From contig NZ_KQ948928.1 of assembly GCF_001514235.1 (NCBI RefSeq), positions 372,001 to 436,000 of the forward strand: a DNA stretch of 64,000 bases, given 5' to 3'. A program made the position numbers and the translations under genes. Every line of letters starts with the position of its first letter. The first letter of the stretch is position 1. Origin of the DNA: Streptomyces caeruleatus. GTDB taxonomy: Bacteria; Actinomycetota; Actinomycetes; Streptomycetales; Streptomycetaceae. The notes under the pieces were generated by a model. The model was not told the DNA's origin, did not search any database, and saw nothing but the letters and a program-made list of their open reading frames with translations. Shown in pieces: positions 16,147-25,664 of this stretch.

Positions 16147-17643
16147 GTGAGCCACGTCGAGCATGTCCCCCTCGGGTCGACCACCGCACTCCCCGCCGAC
16201 CTGGACGAAGCCGCCCACCGCTGTCTCGTCGCCGGGTTCGACGGTGTCACGAGCGTGCCGGACACCCTCAAGGAACTCATCGACCGCGGCCTCGGCGGGG
16301 TCATCCTCTTCACCCGCAACATCCGCGACGCCCGGCAGGTGCGCCGCCTGACCGACGAACTGCGCGCGCTACGCCCGGACCTCGTCGTCGCCATCGACAA
16401 CGAGGGCGGCGGCATCGGCCACCTGGTCGCCGCGGGCGCCCCCGACGTCCCCGGCTCCTACGCCCTCGGCGTCGTCGACGACCCGAACCTCACCGCCCGC
16501 TGCGCCGACGCCCTCGCCGCTCATCTGGCCGGCCTCGGCATCACCGCCTCCTACGCCCCCGTGGCCGACCTCCAGCACCGGCCGGACAACCCGATCGTGC
16601 GCACCCGCTCCTTCGGCGCCGACCCCGAACTCGCCGCCCGCCATCTGCGCGCCTGGATCACCGCCACCGAGGCCCGCTCCATAGCCTCCTGCGCCAAGCA
16701 CTTCCCCGGCCACGGCGGCACCGTCACCGACAGCCACCACGGCCTCGCCGTCGACCCACGGCCGTACGACGAACTCCGCGCCGACCTCGAACCGTTCCGC
16801 GCGGCCATCGACGCCGGTGTGCCGATGCTGATGAGCGCCCATGTCGTCTTTCCGGCCCTGGACCCCGGCCGCCCCGCCACGCTCAGCCGCCGCGTCCTCG
16901 GCGACCTGCTCCGCCACGACCTGGGCTTCGACGGCGTCCTCGTCAGCGACGCCCTGGAGATGAAGGCGATAGCCGACCAGTACGGCGAGGCGGCCGGCGC
17001 GCGGATCGCACTGGCCGCCGGCGCGGACCAGGTGATCGTCGCCGTGGGGGACCTGAACGTCACCCTGGACTGCCGGGACGCCGTCCTCGACGCGCTGCGC
17101 ACCGGAGTGCTCGCACAGGAGCGGATCCTGGAGTCGGCGGCGCGGGTACGGCGGCTCGCCGAGCGGTACGCGACCCCCGCGTCCACGGTCGCCGGCTGGG
17201 ACGAGGGCGCCGGACCGGAGGCCGCGCGCCGGGCCGTTCGGAGCCGGGGGGTGCCGCCCGCCGTGCGCGGCGCCCATGTCGTCGACCTGTTCCCGCCGCC
17301 GCACCCCGCGCTCAACTGGGGCGGCGAGGACCTGCTGACCGAGATACGCGCCGTCGATCCCACGTCCACGGGCACGGCGGTCACCGGAGACGCGGCCGAC
17401 CCCGCCGAACTCGTCGACGGCATCCTGCGCCGCTGCGGGTCCGCTCCGCTGGTCGTGGCCACCTGCGACGCCGGACTGCACCCCTGGCAGGCCCGGTTGC
17501 GCGACGCCCTGCTCGCGCGGCGGCCGGACGCGGTACGGGTGGACACCGGGCTGCCGGAGGGCGGCGCGCTGTGCTCGTACGGGCGGGGGCGGGTCAACCT
17601 GCGGGCGGTGGCCGAGGTTGTGGCGGGCGTCGGCGCCGGCTGA
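16147..17643 (+). CDS. Glycoside hydrolase family 3 protein, NagZ-like beta-N-acetylhexosaminidase
   Basis: A 498-residue GH3 enzyme without signal peptide, so cytoplasmic. NagZ-type features are IDNEGGGIGHL near residue 80, the general-acid loop CAKHFPGHGGT..DSHHG near 180-200, and GVLVSDALEMKAI containing the likely nucleophile aspartate. It should release terminal beta-GlcNAc from imported oligosaccharides or muropeptides. The C-terminal 150 residues form an extra Rossmann-like domain found in longer actinobacterial members. The GTG at 16147 has no clear separate ribosome-binding site, since the GGAGG overlaps it. It heads the glycan-use region and is divergent from the Trypco1 gene. Confidence 0.88.
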   Translation: MSHVEHVPLGSTTALPADLDEAAHRCLVAGFDGVTSVPDTLKELIDRGLGGVILFTRNIRDARQVRRLTDELRALRPDLVVAIDNEGGGIGHLVAAGAPDVPGSYALGVVDDPNLTARCADALAAHLAGLGITASYAPVADLQHRPDNPIVRTRSFGADPELAARHLRAWITATEARSIASCAKHFPGHGGTVTDSHHGLAVDPRPYDELRADLEPFRAAIDAGVPMLMSAHVVFPALDPGRPATLSRRVLGDLLRHDLGFDGVLVSDALEMKAIADQYGEAAGARIALAAGADQVIVAVGDLNVTLDCRDAVLDALRTGVLAQERILESAARVRRLAERYATPASTVAGWDEGAGPEAARRAVRSRGVPPAVRGAHVVDLFPPPHPALNWGGEDLLTEIRAVDPTSTGTAVTGDAADPAELVDGILRRCGSAPLVVATCDAGLHPWQARLRDALLARRPDAVRVDTGLPEGGALCSYGRGRVNLRAVAEVVAGVGAG

Positions 17644-17667
17644 CGCCCGCCGGTCGACCGGAGCGGC

Positions 17668-18888
17668 TCAGGACGGGCGTACGACCTCCTTGATCCCCCT
17701 GGCCGCCAGGTACTCGCCGTCCTGCGCCCGCGCGGCCAGCACCACCGCCGGGCGCAGCCCCTGCGCCCGCATCCGCATCCACGCCTCGAAGTACGCGCCG
17801 CCCGGACCGGACACCGACCGGGTGCCCGGCGCGCAGTCCAGGAGCAGGGCGGTGGTGCGCGGTCGAGCCGGGGCCGGGGTCTCGCGCAGGTCGGTGATCG
17901 TGTCGGCGAGGGCCTCGGCGATCGGCTTCGCGCGGCCCGTCGAGTCGAACAGGCCCAGCGTGTACTCCAGTTCCGGGAAGTCGGCCAGCGACCGGTCCAC
18001 GTCGTGCGAGCACCACCAGGTCACGCCCCACAGCCCCGCGCACTCGGCCGCGTTGCGTACGGTGGCGCGTGCGAAGTCGGGGGCGTCGGCGGCCGGGATG
18101 TGGGGCGCGGGGGCGCCGGTCTCCTGGACCCAGACGGGGCGATCGGGGTCGGTGGCGTACGCCTTGGCCAGCTCGGTGCCGTACTCGGCGAGGTGCCGGA
18201 CCTGCGGGGAGCGCGGGCCGTAGCGGCGGGCGCAGTCGCCGGAGAACACCCACGGGTGGACGGTGGTCAGATCGCCCTTGCGGGCCGAGGCCTCGGGGGT
18301 GAAGGGGTGGTCGTCGCCGTACCAGGCGGCGTCGTAGGCGGAGTGCGTGACCAGGCCGCCGTCCGGGCCGAGTCCGTCGCGGGCCGCCGCCAGCAGGGTG
18401 TCGAGGTAGTGGTCCACCTCGTCGGCCGTCACCGGATTGTGCTCGACCAGGTTGTTGAGCTCGTTGCCGAGCTGGAGACCGATGAGGTTCGGGCGGCCGG
18501 CGAGCGCGCGGCCCAGGGTGCGCAGGAGGTCGGCCTGGGCCGCGATGGCCTCCGGGTCCGTGAAGACGTTGCGGTGGTGCCAGCTGCGGGTCCACTCCGG
18601 GTAGAAGTCGAAGCTCGACAGATGGCCCTGGACGCCGTCCACCATGACGTCCAGACCGGCCTCGTCGGCCAGGTCGACGAGGTGCGCCAGCTGGTCGACC
18701 GCCGCGGGGCGGACGAGGGTGCGGTTGGGCTGGAGCAGCGGCCAGAGGTGGAAGACGCGGACGTGGTCGAGGCCGAGACCGGCGATCCGGTCGAGGTCCT
18801 CACGCGCGCGCGGCGGGTCGAAGTCGTGCCAGGAGTGGAACCAGCCGTGGCGGGGCGTGTAGTTGACGCCGAAGCGGAGCGGGTGGAT
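17668..18888 (-). CDS. GH5-like (clan A) glycosyl hydrolase with probable AUC start
   Basis: A TIM-barrel glycosidase of about 406 residues without signal peptide. The acid/base glutamate is in GLQLGNELNN (about residue 143) and the nucleophile glutamate in PVWVQETGAP. The reading frame and typical N-terminal sequence (HPLRFGVNYTPRHGWFHSW) extend well upstream of the first ATG (18645), which would remove the first barrel strand. No ATG, GTG or TTG exists in frame upstream. A perfect GAGGAGG (18900-18894) lies 5 nt before an ATC codon at 18888, which I take as the start. It is divergent from the sugar kinase gene and lies within the glycan locus. Substrate is unknown, probably a beta-mannoside or beta-glucoside. 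Confidence 0.75.
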   Translation of the reverse strand: MHPLRFGVNYTPRHGWFHSWHDFDPPRAREDLDRIAGLGLDHVRVFHLWPLLQPNRTLVRPAAVDQLAHLVDLADEAGLDVMVDGVQGHLSSFDFYPEWTRSWHHRNVFTDPEAIAAQADLLRTLGRALAGRPNLIGLQLGNELNNLVEHNPVTADEVDHYLDTLLAAARDGLGPDGGLVTHSAYDAAWYGDDHPFTPEASARKGDLTTVHPWVFSGDCARRYGPRSPQVRHLAEYGTELAKAYATDPDRPVWVQETGAPAPHIPAADAPDFARATVRNAAECAGLWGVTWWCSHDVDRSLADFPELEYTLGLFDSTGRAKPIAEALADTITDLRETPAPARPRTTALLLDCAPGTRSVSGPGGAYFEAWMRMRAQGLRPAVVLAARAQDGEYLAARGIKEVVRPS

Positions 18889-19000
18889 GGGATCCTCCTC
18901 GGGCCGGCCCCGCGCGGGGCTTGGCTGCCGTCTGTCTCTAGTCCGTTGTCTCTTGTCCGTCTCTTGTCTGCCGCGAATGTATCAACCACCATGGGCGACG

Positions 19001-20035
19001 ATGAATAGTGATTTGAACCAAACCTCGGCCGGTCGGGCACCGGCGTACGTCGTCGGCCTCGACGCCGGCGGCACCCGCACGCGTGCCGTCCTGGCACCCG
19101 CGCACGGCGGCGCCCCCGAGGGCGAGGGCGTCTCCGGGCCGGGCAACGCCCTGACCGTGCCCGGCGCGCAGCTCACCGAGCACCTCGCCGAGGCCCTCGC
19201 GCAGGCCGTGCCGGAGGCGCTGCGCGGCCGTGTCGTCGCGGTGGCCGGCGGATTCGCGGGCGCCTCACGGACCGCCCCGGACGAGCCGGGCCGGGTCAAG
19301 GCGCACGCCGCCCTCACCGTCGCCCTGGGCCGGCTCGGCATCGACGCCCACTCGATCGAGATCCACAGCGACATCGAGGCCGCCTTCGCCTCCGCGCCCG
19401 GCCACCCCGCCGACGGACTCGCCCTGGTGGCCGGCACGGGCGCGGTCGCGATGCGCATCACCGCACGCGCGTGCACCGCGACCGCGGGCGGTGACGGCTG
19501 GCTGCTCGGCGACGACGGCGGTGGCTTCTGGATCGGGCGCGAGGCGGTACGGCGGGCGCTGCGCATGGCCGACGGGCGGGGCGGACCGACGGCGCTGGCC
19601 GCGTCGGTGGGGCGGGCGTTGGACGTGCCGGAGGACGTGCTGCCGGCGGAGCCCGCGGGCCCGTACGACACCGGCGCCTGGACCCGGGCCCGGCGCGAGG
19701 CCTACCGCATGCACCTGCTCCCCGCCGTGCTGGACCGGCCCCCGGTCCAACTGGCCCAGCTCGCCCCGCTCGTCGCCGAAGCCGCCGACCGGCACAAGGA
19801 CCCGGTCGCCGAGGGGATCCTCGAAACGGCCGCCGACCACCTCGCCGACACCGTCCGCGCCCTCGAACCGCGCTCCGGCGAGCGGATCGTCGCGACCGGG
19901 GGCCTGCTCGGCCCCGACGGACCACTGACCGCACCCCTCACCGCCCGGCTCCACCCCCTCGGCCTCACCCTCGACTGGGTGGCCGACGGCTCCCGGGGGG
20001 CCGTCGCCCTCGCCCGCCTGGGGTACGACGGATGA
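19001..20035 (+). CDS. BadF/BadG-type N-acetylglucosamine kinase
   Basis: A 344-residue ASKHA-fold sugar kinase. The phosphate-1 motif DAGGTRTR is at 21-28, ALVAGTGAVAMR follows near 145 and GGDGWLLGDDGGGFWIGREA is the family signature. Such enzymes phosphorylate GlcNAc or related amino sugars at C6 after import. The ATG at 19001 is used; a nearby ATG at 18991 runs into a stop after five codons. A copy of the locus operator overlaps codons 3-7. It overlaps the GH3 gene downstream by 4 bases (ATGA), so the two are co-translated. Confidence 0.88.
   Translation: MNSDLNQTSAGRAPAYVVGLDAGGTRTRAVLAPAHGGAPEGEGVSGPGNALTVPGAQLTEHLAEALAQAVPEALRGRVVAVAGGFAGASRTAPDEPGRVKAHAALTVALGRLGIDAHSIEIHSDIEAAFASAPGHPADGLALVAGTGAVAMRITARACTATAGGDGWLLGDDGGGFWIGREAVRRALRMADGRGGPTALAASVGRALDVPEDVLPAEPAGPYDTGAWTRARREAYRMHLLPAVLDRPPVQLAQLAPLVAEAADRHKDPVAEGILETAADHLADTVRALEPRSGERIVATGGLLGPDGPLTAPLTARLHPLGLTLDWVADGSRGAVALARLGYDG
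19006..19020. promoter_or_regulatory. Candidate RpiR-type operator, site 1
   Basis: TAGTGATTTGAACCA matches the reverse complement of site 2 (25567-25581) at 14 of 15 positions. It overlaps the start of the kinase gene and lies upstream of the divergent GH5-like gene. Confidence 0.5.
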
Positions 20036-22275
20036 GCGCCGCCGACGCGCGGCGGTACCGCGACCCCACCGCCCCCGTCGACACCCGGGTCCGCGACCTC
20101 CTCTCCCGTATGACACTGCGCGAGAAGGTCGGCCAGCTCAACCAGCGGATGTACGGCTGGGACGCCTACCGACGCACCCCCGACGGCGGCTTCGAACTCA
20201 CCGACGCGCTGTACGCCGAGACCGACCGCTTCGAGGGGCTCGGCGCCCTCTACGGCCTCCAGCGCGCCGACGCCTGGTCCGGGGTGGACCACACGAACGG
20301 GCCCGGCGCCGAGGACGGTGCGGCGCTCGCCGAGCTGGTGCAGCGGCATGTCGTCGAGCGCAGCCGGCTCGGGATTCCCGCGCTGTTCGTCGAGGAGGTG
20401 CCGCACGGGCACATGGCGCTGGACGGCACGGTCCTGCCGGTCAATCTGGCGGTCGGCGCCACCTGGGACCCCGGGCTGTACGAGCGCGCCGCCGCCCACG
20501 CCGCCGCCGAACTGCGGTCCCGCGGCGGCCACGTGGCCCTCGTCTCGGCGCTCGACATCGCCCGCGACCCCCGCTGGGGCCGCACCGAGGAGTGCTTCGG
20601 GGAGGACCCGTACCTCGCCGCCCGGTTCACGGAGGCCGTCGTACGCGGCATGCAGGGCCCGCCCGCCGAGTACTTCGCCGCCGACAAGGCCCCGGTCGTC
20701 CTCAAGCACTTCGCCGGACAGGGCGCCACCGTCGGCGGCCGCAACTCCGCCGAGTCCGAGCTGGGCCCGCGCGAACTGCACGAGATCCACCTCCCGGCGG
20801 CCCGCGCCGGCGTGCGCGCCGGGGCCGCCGCCGTCATGGCCGCCTACAACGAGGTGGACGGGATGCCCTGCTCCGGGAACAGGGAGCTGCTCACCGAACT
20901 CCTCAGAGAACGCTGGGGGTTCGAGGGCCTGGTCATGGCCGACGGCCTCGCGGTGGACCGGCTGGCCAGGATCACCGGCGACAAAATGTCCGCGGGAGCC
21001 CTGGCGCTCGGCGCCGGTGTCGATCTGAGCCTCTGGGACGAGGGCTTCACACATCTGGAGGAGGCCGTCGAGCGGGGACTGGTGAGCGAGGAGGCCCTGG
21101 ACACCGCGGTCGCCCGCGTGCTGCGGCTCAAGTTCCGGCTGGGGCTGTTCGATCAGCGGGACGGCACGGTTCCCTTCCCCGCTCAGGGCAGGGAGCTGAG
21201 CACCGCAGTCGCCCGAGGCGCGGTCACCCTCCTGCGCAACGACGGCGGGATCCTGCCCCTGACGGCGTCCGTCTCCCGGGTCGCCGTCCTCGGACCCCAG
21301 TCCGCCACCGCCGCCCACCAGTCGGGCGACTACACCGCGCCGCAACGCCCCGGCACCGGAGCGAGCCTGCTCGACGGGCTACGACGTCTCGCCCCGCCCG
21401 GCCTCGACATCCGCCACGCCCCCGGCTGCGCCCTCACCGGCGACGACCTCTCCGGCATCCCCGAGGCGGTCGCCGCTGCCGCCGCGTCCGACCTGGCCGT
21501 GCTGGTGCTGGGCGGCAGCAGCGCACGTACGCCCGGCACGCAGTTCGACGCCAACGGGGCCGCGCGGACCGTCGTGTCCGAGATGACCTGCGGCGAGGGC
21601 GTCGACCTGGCCGGGCTGCGGCTCGGGACGGCCCAGAACGCGCTGCTGGAGGCCGTCGTCGCGACCGGGACGCCGACCGCGGTCGTACTGGTCCAGGGCC
21701 GGCCGCACGTCGTCCCCGCCGCCGGAGCCGCCGCCCTGCTCACCGCCTGGTACCCCGGCCCGTGGGGCGGCGACGCGCTCGCCGAGGTGCTGCTCGGGCT
21801 CGCCGAACCCGTCGGCCGGCTGCCGGTCTCGGTGCCGCGCTCCGCCGCCCAGCTCCCCGTCTACTACAACCACAAGGACACCGAGTACGGCGGCTACGCG
21901 GACGAGGACGCCGAGCCGCTCTACCCGTTCGGCCACGGGCTCTCGTACACGAGCTTCGCCTACGGCCCGCCGCGGCTGTCCGGGCACACCGTCGAGGCCG
22001 ACATCACCAACACCGGGGAGCGCCAGGGCCGTTCCGTGGCCCAGCTGTACCTGCGGCGGCTGCGGACCCCGGTATGGCCGCGCACGCTGGAGCTGTGCGG
22101 CTTCCGGGCCGTCGACCTGGCGCCGGGCGAGACCCGCACGGTGGCGTTCCCGCTCGGCGCCGAGCTGCCCGGCAGGGGCACGGTGGTCGAGTTCCGGGTC
22201 GCCCAGTCGGCGCGGGCGGCCCTGGCCGCCGTACCGACTCAGAGCTTCACGGCCCCCGACGAGACCCCCTTGTAG
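20032..22275 (+). CDS. Glycoside hydrolase family 3 beta-glycosidase with C-terminal fibronectin-like domain
   Basis: A 747-residue GH3 enzyme of the three-domain beta-glucosidase/xylosidase type. It has the N-terminal LLSRMTLREKVGQLNQ, DIARDPRWGRTEECFGEDPYL near residue 180, VLKHFAGQGATVGGRNSA, and LVMADGLAVDRL in the nucleophile position. After an alpha/beta sandwich, FGHGLSYTSFAYG leads into the fibronectin-III-like domain. There is no signal peptide, so it cleaves imported oligosaccharides. It is translationally coupled to the sugar kinase. Its last 37 bases overlap the 3' end of the convergent permease gene. Confidence 0.92.
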   Translation: MSAADARRYRDPTAPVDTRVRDLLSRMTLREKVGQLNQRMYGWDAYRRTPDGGFELTDALYAETDRFEGLGALYGLQRADAWSGVDHTNGPGAEDGAALAELVQRHVVERSRLGIPALFVEEVPHGHMALDGTVLPVNLAVGATWDPGLYERAAAHAAAELRSRGGHVALVSALDIARDPRWGRTEECFGEDPYLAARFTEAVVRGMQGPPAEYFAADKAPVVLKHFAGQGATVGGRNSAESELGPRELHEIHLPAARAGVRAGAAAVMAAYNEVDGMPCSGNRELLTELLRERWGFEGLVMADGLAVDRLARITGDKMSAGALALGAGVDLSLWDEGFTHLEEAVERGLVSEEALDTAVARVLRLKFRLGLFDQRDGTVPFPAQGRELSTAVARGAVTLLRNDGGILPLTASVSRVAVLGPQSATAAHQSGDYTAPQRPGTGASLLDGLRRLAPPGLDIRHAPGCALTGDDLSGIPEAVAAAAASDLAVLVLGGSSARTPGTQFDANGAARTVVSEMTCGEGVDLAGLRLGTAQNALLEAVVATGTPTAVVLVQGRPHVVPAAGAAALLTAWYPGPWGGDALAEVLLGLAEPVGRLPVSVPRSAAQLPVYYNHKDTEYGGYADEDAEPLYPFGHGLSYTSFAYGPPRLSGHTVEADITNTGERQGRSVAQLYLRRLRTPVWPRTLELCGFRAVDLAPGETRTVAFPLGAELPGRGTVVEFRVAQSARAALAAVPTQSFTAPDETPL

Positions 22276-23117
22276 AACCACCGCTGGGTGATCACGAACA
22301 GCACCAGCACCGGGACCACCGAGATCACCGAGCCCGCCATCACCAGCCGCTGGTCGTAGCCGAACGACGACGTCTGCAGCCGGGCCAAGCCCAGCGTCAG
22401 CGTGAACTGCTCCTCGGAGCGCAGCACGATCAGCGGCCAGAGGAAGTCGTCCCAGGCGCTGATGAAGGTGTTGATGGTGACGACCAGGATCGCGCCGTAC
22501 GCGGACGGCAGGTACAGATGGCGGAACCGCTTCCACTCGCCGGCGCCGTCCAGCATCGCCGCGTCCTCGATCTCACGCGGGACGGCGAGGAACGCGGCCC
22601 GCATGATGAGGACGTTGATCGCGGCGACGAAGCCGGGCAGCCAGACACCGACGAGGTGGTCGACAAGCCCCATGTCGCGGACGCTCAGGAACAGCGACAC
22701 CATGATCGACTCGAAGGGGAACATCATGGACGCCATCAGCAGCACCCAGACCAGCCCCCGGCCCTTCCAGGCGGGTTTGGACAGCATGTAGCCGGCCATC
22801 GTGGAGAAGACCAGCTGGCTGGTGATGGAGATGACCGCCACGAACAGGCTGTTCCTGATGTACGTCCACACCGGGACCTGGGCGAAGACCTGCTCGTAGG
22901 CCCGCAGCGTCGGGTGGTGCGGGACGAGGGAGGCGCCCGCGCCGAAGACGTCCTCGCCGGCGCCCTTCAGGGACGACAGCACCTGCCACAGCAGCGGGCC
23001 GACCGTGATGAACAGGACGAAGACCAGCAGCAGGTAACGGACGACGAGTTCACGAGGGCGGCCGTAGTCCCGCCAGCGCGGCATCAGGCGCCTGCGCTTG
23101 TCCACAGCCGTGGTCAT
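22239..23117 (-). CDS. Carbohydrate ABC transporter permease (MalG-like)
   Basis: A 292-residue inner-membrane permease of the MalG type with six predicted helices. The EAA loop, the contact with the ATPase, reads EIEDAAMLDGAGEWKRFRHLYLPSA. The start at 23117 overlaps the stop of the upstream permease as ATGA. Together with the MalF-like permease and the binding protein it makes a sugar importer. No cognate ATPase is encoded nearby, so the system probably uses a shared MsiK-type ATPase, as is known for Streptomyces sugar importers. Confidence 0.92.
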   Translation of the reverse strand: MTTAVDKRRRLMPRWRDYGRPRELVVRYLLLVFVLFITVGPLLWQVLSSLKGAGEDVFGAGASLVPHHPTLRAYEQVFAQVPVWTYIRNSLFVAVISITSQLVFSTMAGYMLSKPAWKGRGLVWVLLMASMMFPFESIMVSLFLSVRDMGLVDHLVGVWLPGFVAAINVLIMRAAFLAVPREIEDAAMLDGAGEWKRFRHLYLPSAYGAILVVTINTFISAWDDFLWPLIVLRSEEQFTLTLGLARLQTSSFGYDQRLVMAGSVISVVPVLVLFVITQRWFYKGVSSGAVKL

Positions 23118-24145
23118 GCCTCGTCCTCCTTCGTCAGGCGCTGCGCGAGCAGCGTGAGGCCCAGCGTGAGTGCGAACAGGGCGACGCTGACCGCCGCGCC
23201 GTAGCCGGCGTTGCCGGTGAGCGGGTCGAGGCCGACGTCCCGGATGTAGAAGGGGAGGGTGCGGTCGGCTCCGCCGGGGCCGCCGGTGGCGCCGCCGAGC
23301 ATGTAGATCTCGGTGAACACACGCAGCGAGCCGATGCCCGTGAGGGTGCCGACCAGCATCATCGACTGGCGTACGCCGGGCACGGTGACATGCCAGAAGC
23401 GGCGCACCGCACCGGCGCCGTCCACGGCGGCCGCCTCGTGGAGTTCGCGGGGCACGTTCCCGAGGGCGGCCAGGTAGAAGATCATGTACCAGCCGAGGCC
23501 CTTCCACAGCGTCAGGCCCATCGCCGACAGCAGGATCAGCCACGAGTCCGACAGGAAGGGGATGGCGCCGCGGATGAGGTGCGCCTTCTCCAGCCAGGTG
23601 TTGACCAGGCCCTGGTCGCTCAGCAGCCACTGCCAGCTCAGCCCGACGACCACCGACGAGGCGAGGACCGGGGTGTAGAACGCGGAGCGGAAGAAGCCGA
23701 TGCCCGGGAGGTTCTTCTCCACCAGGACCGCGAGCAGCAGCGGCAGCAGGACCATCAGCGGGACGACGATCAGCGCGTACAGGACGCTGTTGCGGGTCGC
23801 CAGCCAGAAGTCCGCATCCCCCAGCATCCGCGTGTAGTTGTCCAGGCCCACCAGGTTGTACGCGCCGCCGAGCGGCTTGGCGTCGGTGAAGGACACCAGG
23901 ATCGTGTTGAGGAACGGGAACACGCCGAAGACCGTCGTGCCGGCGATCGCCGGGAGCATCCACAGCCAGGGCAGCCACCAGCGGCGGTAGAGCGCCGCGC
24001 CCCCCGCGTCCGCCGTGGGGCCGGGCGTGACGGCGCGGAGGGCGCGGCGCAGGCGCCCCGGCGGTTTTGGTACGGAGCCGGGGCGGGGGGCGCCCGCCCC
24101 GAGGGGAGCGGGAACGGGCGCCTGGTCCACGGTGTGCTGAGCCAT
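23114..24145 (-). CDS. Carbohydrate ABC transporter permease (MalF-like)
   Basis: A 343-residue MalF-type permease with a proline-rich cytoplasmic N-terminus, a first helix at about residue 52 (WWLPWLWMLPAIAGTTVFGVF) and five further helices. The EAA loop is ELHEAAAVDGAGAVRRFWHVTVPGV. It follows the solute-binding protein gene by 2 bases and overlaps the second permease gene by 4. The operon order binding protein, MalF-like, MalG-like is standard for family 1 sugar importers. Confidence 0.92.
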   Translation of the reverse strand: MAQHTVDQAPVPAPLGAGAPRPGSVPKPPGRLRRALRAVTPGPTADAGGAALYRRWWLPWLWMLPAIAGTTVFGVFPFLNTILVSFTDAKPLGGAYNLVGLDNYTRMLGDADFWLATRNSVLYALIVVPLMVLLPLLLAVLVEKNLPGIGFFRSAFYTPVLASSVVVGLSWQWLLSDQGLVNTWLEKAHLIRGAIPFLSDSWLILLSAMGLTLWKGLGWYMIFYLAALGNVPRELHEAAAVDGAGAVRRFWHVTVPGVRQSMMLVGTLTGIGSLRVFTEIYMLGGATGGPGGADRTLPFYIRDVGLDPLTGNAGYGAAVSVALFALTLGLTLLAQRLTKEDEA

Positions 24146-24147
24146 CG

Positions 24148-25518
24148 TCAGCTGCCCTGCTTGATCAGTTCGTTGCCCTTGGACTGGGCGTCCTTGAGGG
24201 CGTCCTCGGCGCTCTTCTTGCCCTGCATGGCCAGCTGGATCTGGGCCGAGAAGGCGTTCAGCTCGCCGGGTGTGAGGGCGATCTCGTCGGCCGTCGCGGT
24301 CTTGCGGTCACTGGCGACGATCTTCCGGGCCTCGGCGAAGGGATCGTCGCCCTTGACCGACTGGAAGAACGGGTCGTCCAGTGAGGCCGTCGTCGACGGG
24401 AAGATGACCACGTTCGGGTCCTTCGCCCACTCCAGCTGGTTCTTGGCGTTGGTCAGGAACCGCGCGAAGGCGACTGCGGTCACCGCGTTCTTGCTGGTGG
24501 CGGAGGTGCCGATGTACTGCGGAGCGCCGACGGTGTGGCCGAGGTCGTCCAGCATGTAGCGGCCGACGCCGGTCTTCTTGTAGACGGTCGGGTTGTTCTG
24601 CTGGATGAACCGCAGGAAGTTGGGGTTGGTCGGGCCGTAGACCAGCTTGCCCTGGCCGAAGACGTTGGCCGGGTCCTGGGTGGAGGAGAGGGAGTCCCGG
24701 GGCATCCCGCCGGCCTTGTAGAGCTTGGTCATGGCCTCGACCCACTGGGCCGTCCTCGGGTCGTCGGCGAAGGTGAACGACTTGCCGTCGGCGGAGAAGA
24801 TCTTGATGCCCATCTGCTGCCAGTCGGCCGGGATGCGCAGCTGCGGGTTGGCGAGGAGAGCGTGGTACTTGCCGCCCGAGGCCTTGGCCACCTTCTCCGC
24901 GTCGGCGAACAGTCCGAGGACGGTCGTCGGAGGTTTGGCCGGGTCCAGGCCCGCCTTCTTCATCAGCTCGGTGTTGAAGGTCTGCACGATGCCGCCGGAG
25001 TACCAGGGCAGCACGCTGTGCACCTCGGTGCCCGAGGCGTCGGCGTAGAGGCTCGACTTCCACAGCGCGGGGACGAACGGCTCGCCCGCGTCCGGCGCCT
25101 TCTTGTCCAGGTCGATCAGATAGCCGTTCTTGGTGAGGGCGATGGCCGTGTTGACGTTGATGTTCACCACGTCCGGCAGCGTGCAGCCCTGCGCGTCCGC
25201 GACCAGGCGCTGGGTGAAGGTGGCGTCGCCCGGGTCGTCGATCCACTTGACCTTCGTGCCCGGGTGCTCCTTCTCGAAGGCCGCGATGACGCCGTTGAAG
25301 TAGCCGCCGAAGTCTTTCTTCAAGTTGGTCGTCTGGAAGGTGATGTCGCCCTTCACGTCCCCCGTGAGCGCTCCCGACCCGACGTTCGCCTTGTCGACCT
25401 TGCAGCCGCCGGCCGTGGCCTCGCCGTCGCCGGAGCCGCCGGAGAGGCCGCAGCCGGCGGCCGTGAGTGCCAGGGCGAGGAAACATGCCAGGGATCCGGG
25501 AAGTCTGCTTGCGCGCAT
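24148..25518 (-). CDS. Sugar ABC transporter solute-binding lipoprotein
   Basis: A 456-residue family 1 extracellular solute-binding protein. The signal peptide ends in lipobox LTAAGC (C23), so it is anchored to the membrane exterior. The mature part begins with a Gly/Ser-rich linker and contains EKEHPGTKVKWIDDPGD, typical of these proteins. It delivers an oligosaccharide to the two permeases encoded downstream; given the neighbouring enzymes this is likely a GlcNAc- or mannose-containing glycan. GGAGGG precedes the ATG. A candidate operator lies 49-63 bases upstream of the start. Confidence 0.92.
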   Translation of the reverse strand: MRASRLPGSLACFLALALTAAGCGLSGGSGDGEATAGGCKVDKANVGSGALTGDVKGDITFQTTNLKKDFGGYFNGVIAAFEKEHPGTKVKWIDDPGDATFTQRLVADAQGCTLPDVVNINVNTAIALTKNGYLIDLDKKAPDAGEPFVPALWKSSLYADASGTEVHSVLPWYSGGIVQTFNTELMKKAGLDPAKPPTTVLGLFADAEKVAKASGGKYHALLANPQLRIPADWQQMGIKIFSADGKSFTFADDPRTAQWVEAMTKLYKAGGMPRDSLSSTQDPANVFGQGKLVYGPTNPNFLRFIQQNNPTVYKKTGVGRYMLDDLGHTVGAPQYIGTSATSKNAVTAVAFARFLTNAKNQLEWAKDPNVVIFPSTTASLDDPFFQSVKGDDPFAEARKIVASDRKTATADEIALTPGELNAFSAQIQLAMQGKKSAEDALKDAQSKGNELIKQGS

Positions 25519-25550
25519 GGGTGCCCTCCTGCGGCCGGCCGAGCCGACTG

Positions 25551-25581
25551 GTTCGCTGGTGTTCGCTGGTTCAAATCACCA
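25551..25581. promoter_or_regulatory. Candidate RpiR-type operator, site 2, with 10-bp direct repeat
   Basis: GTTCGCTGGT occurs twice in tandem (25551-25570) and runs into the pseudo-palindrome TGGTTCAAATCACCA (25567-25581). It lies in the 146-base gap upstream of the sugar-binding protein operon. Related sites are at 19006-19020 and 30689-30703. Confidence 0.55.
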
Positions 25582-25664
25582 ACTTGGACTCTGCTTGATG
25601 AAAAGGTGGACCAGAATTCATCGGAGGTCAATGGGTTGCCGGGTTGCTTTTACGTTCCGTTCGG

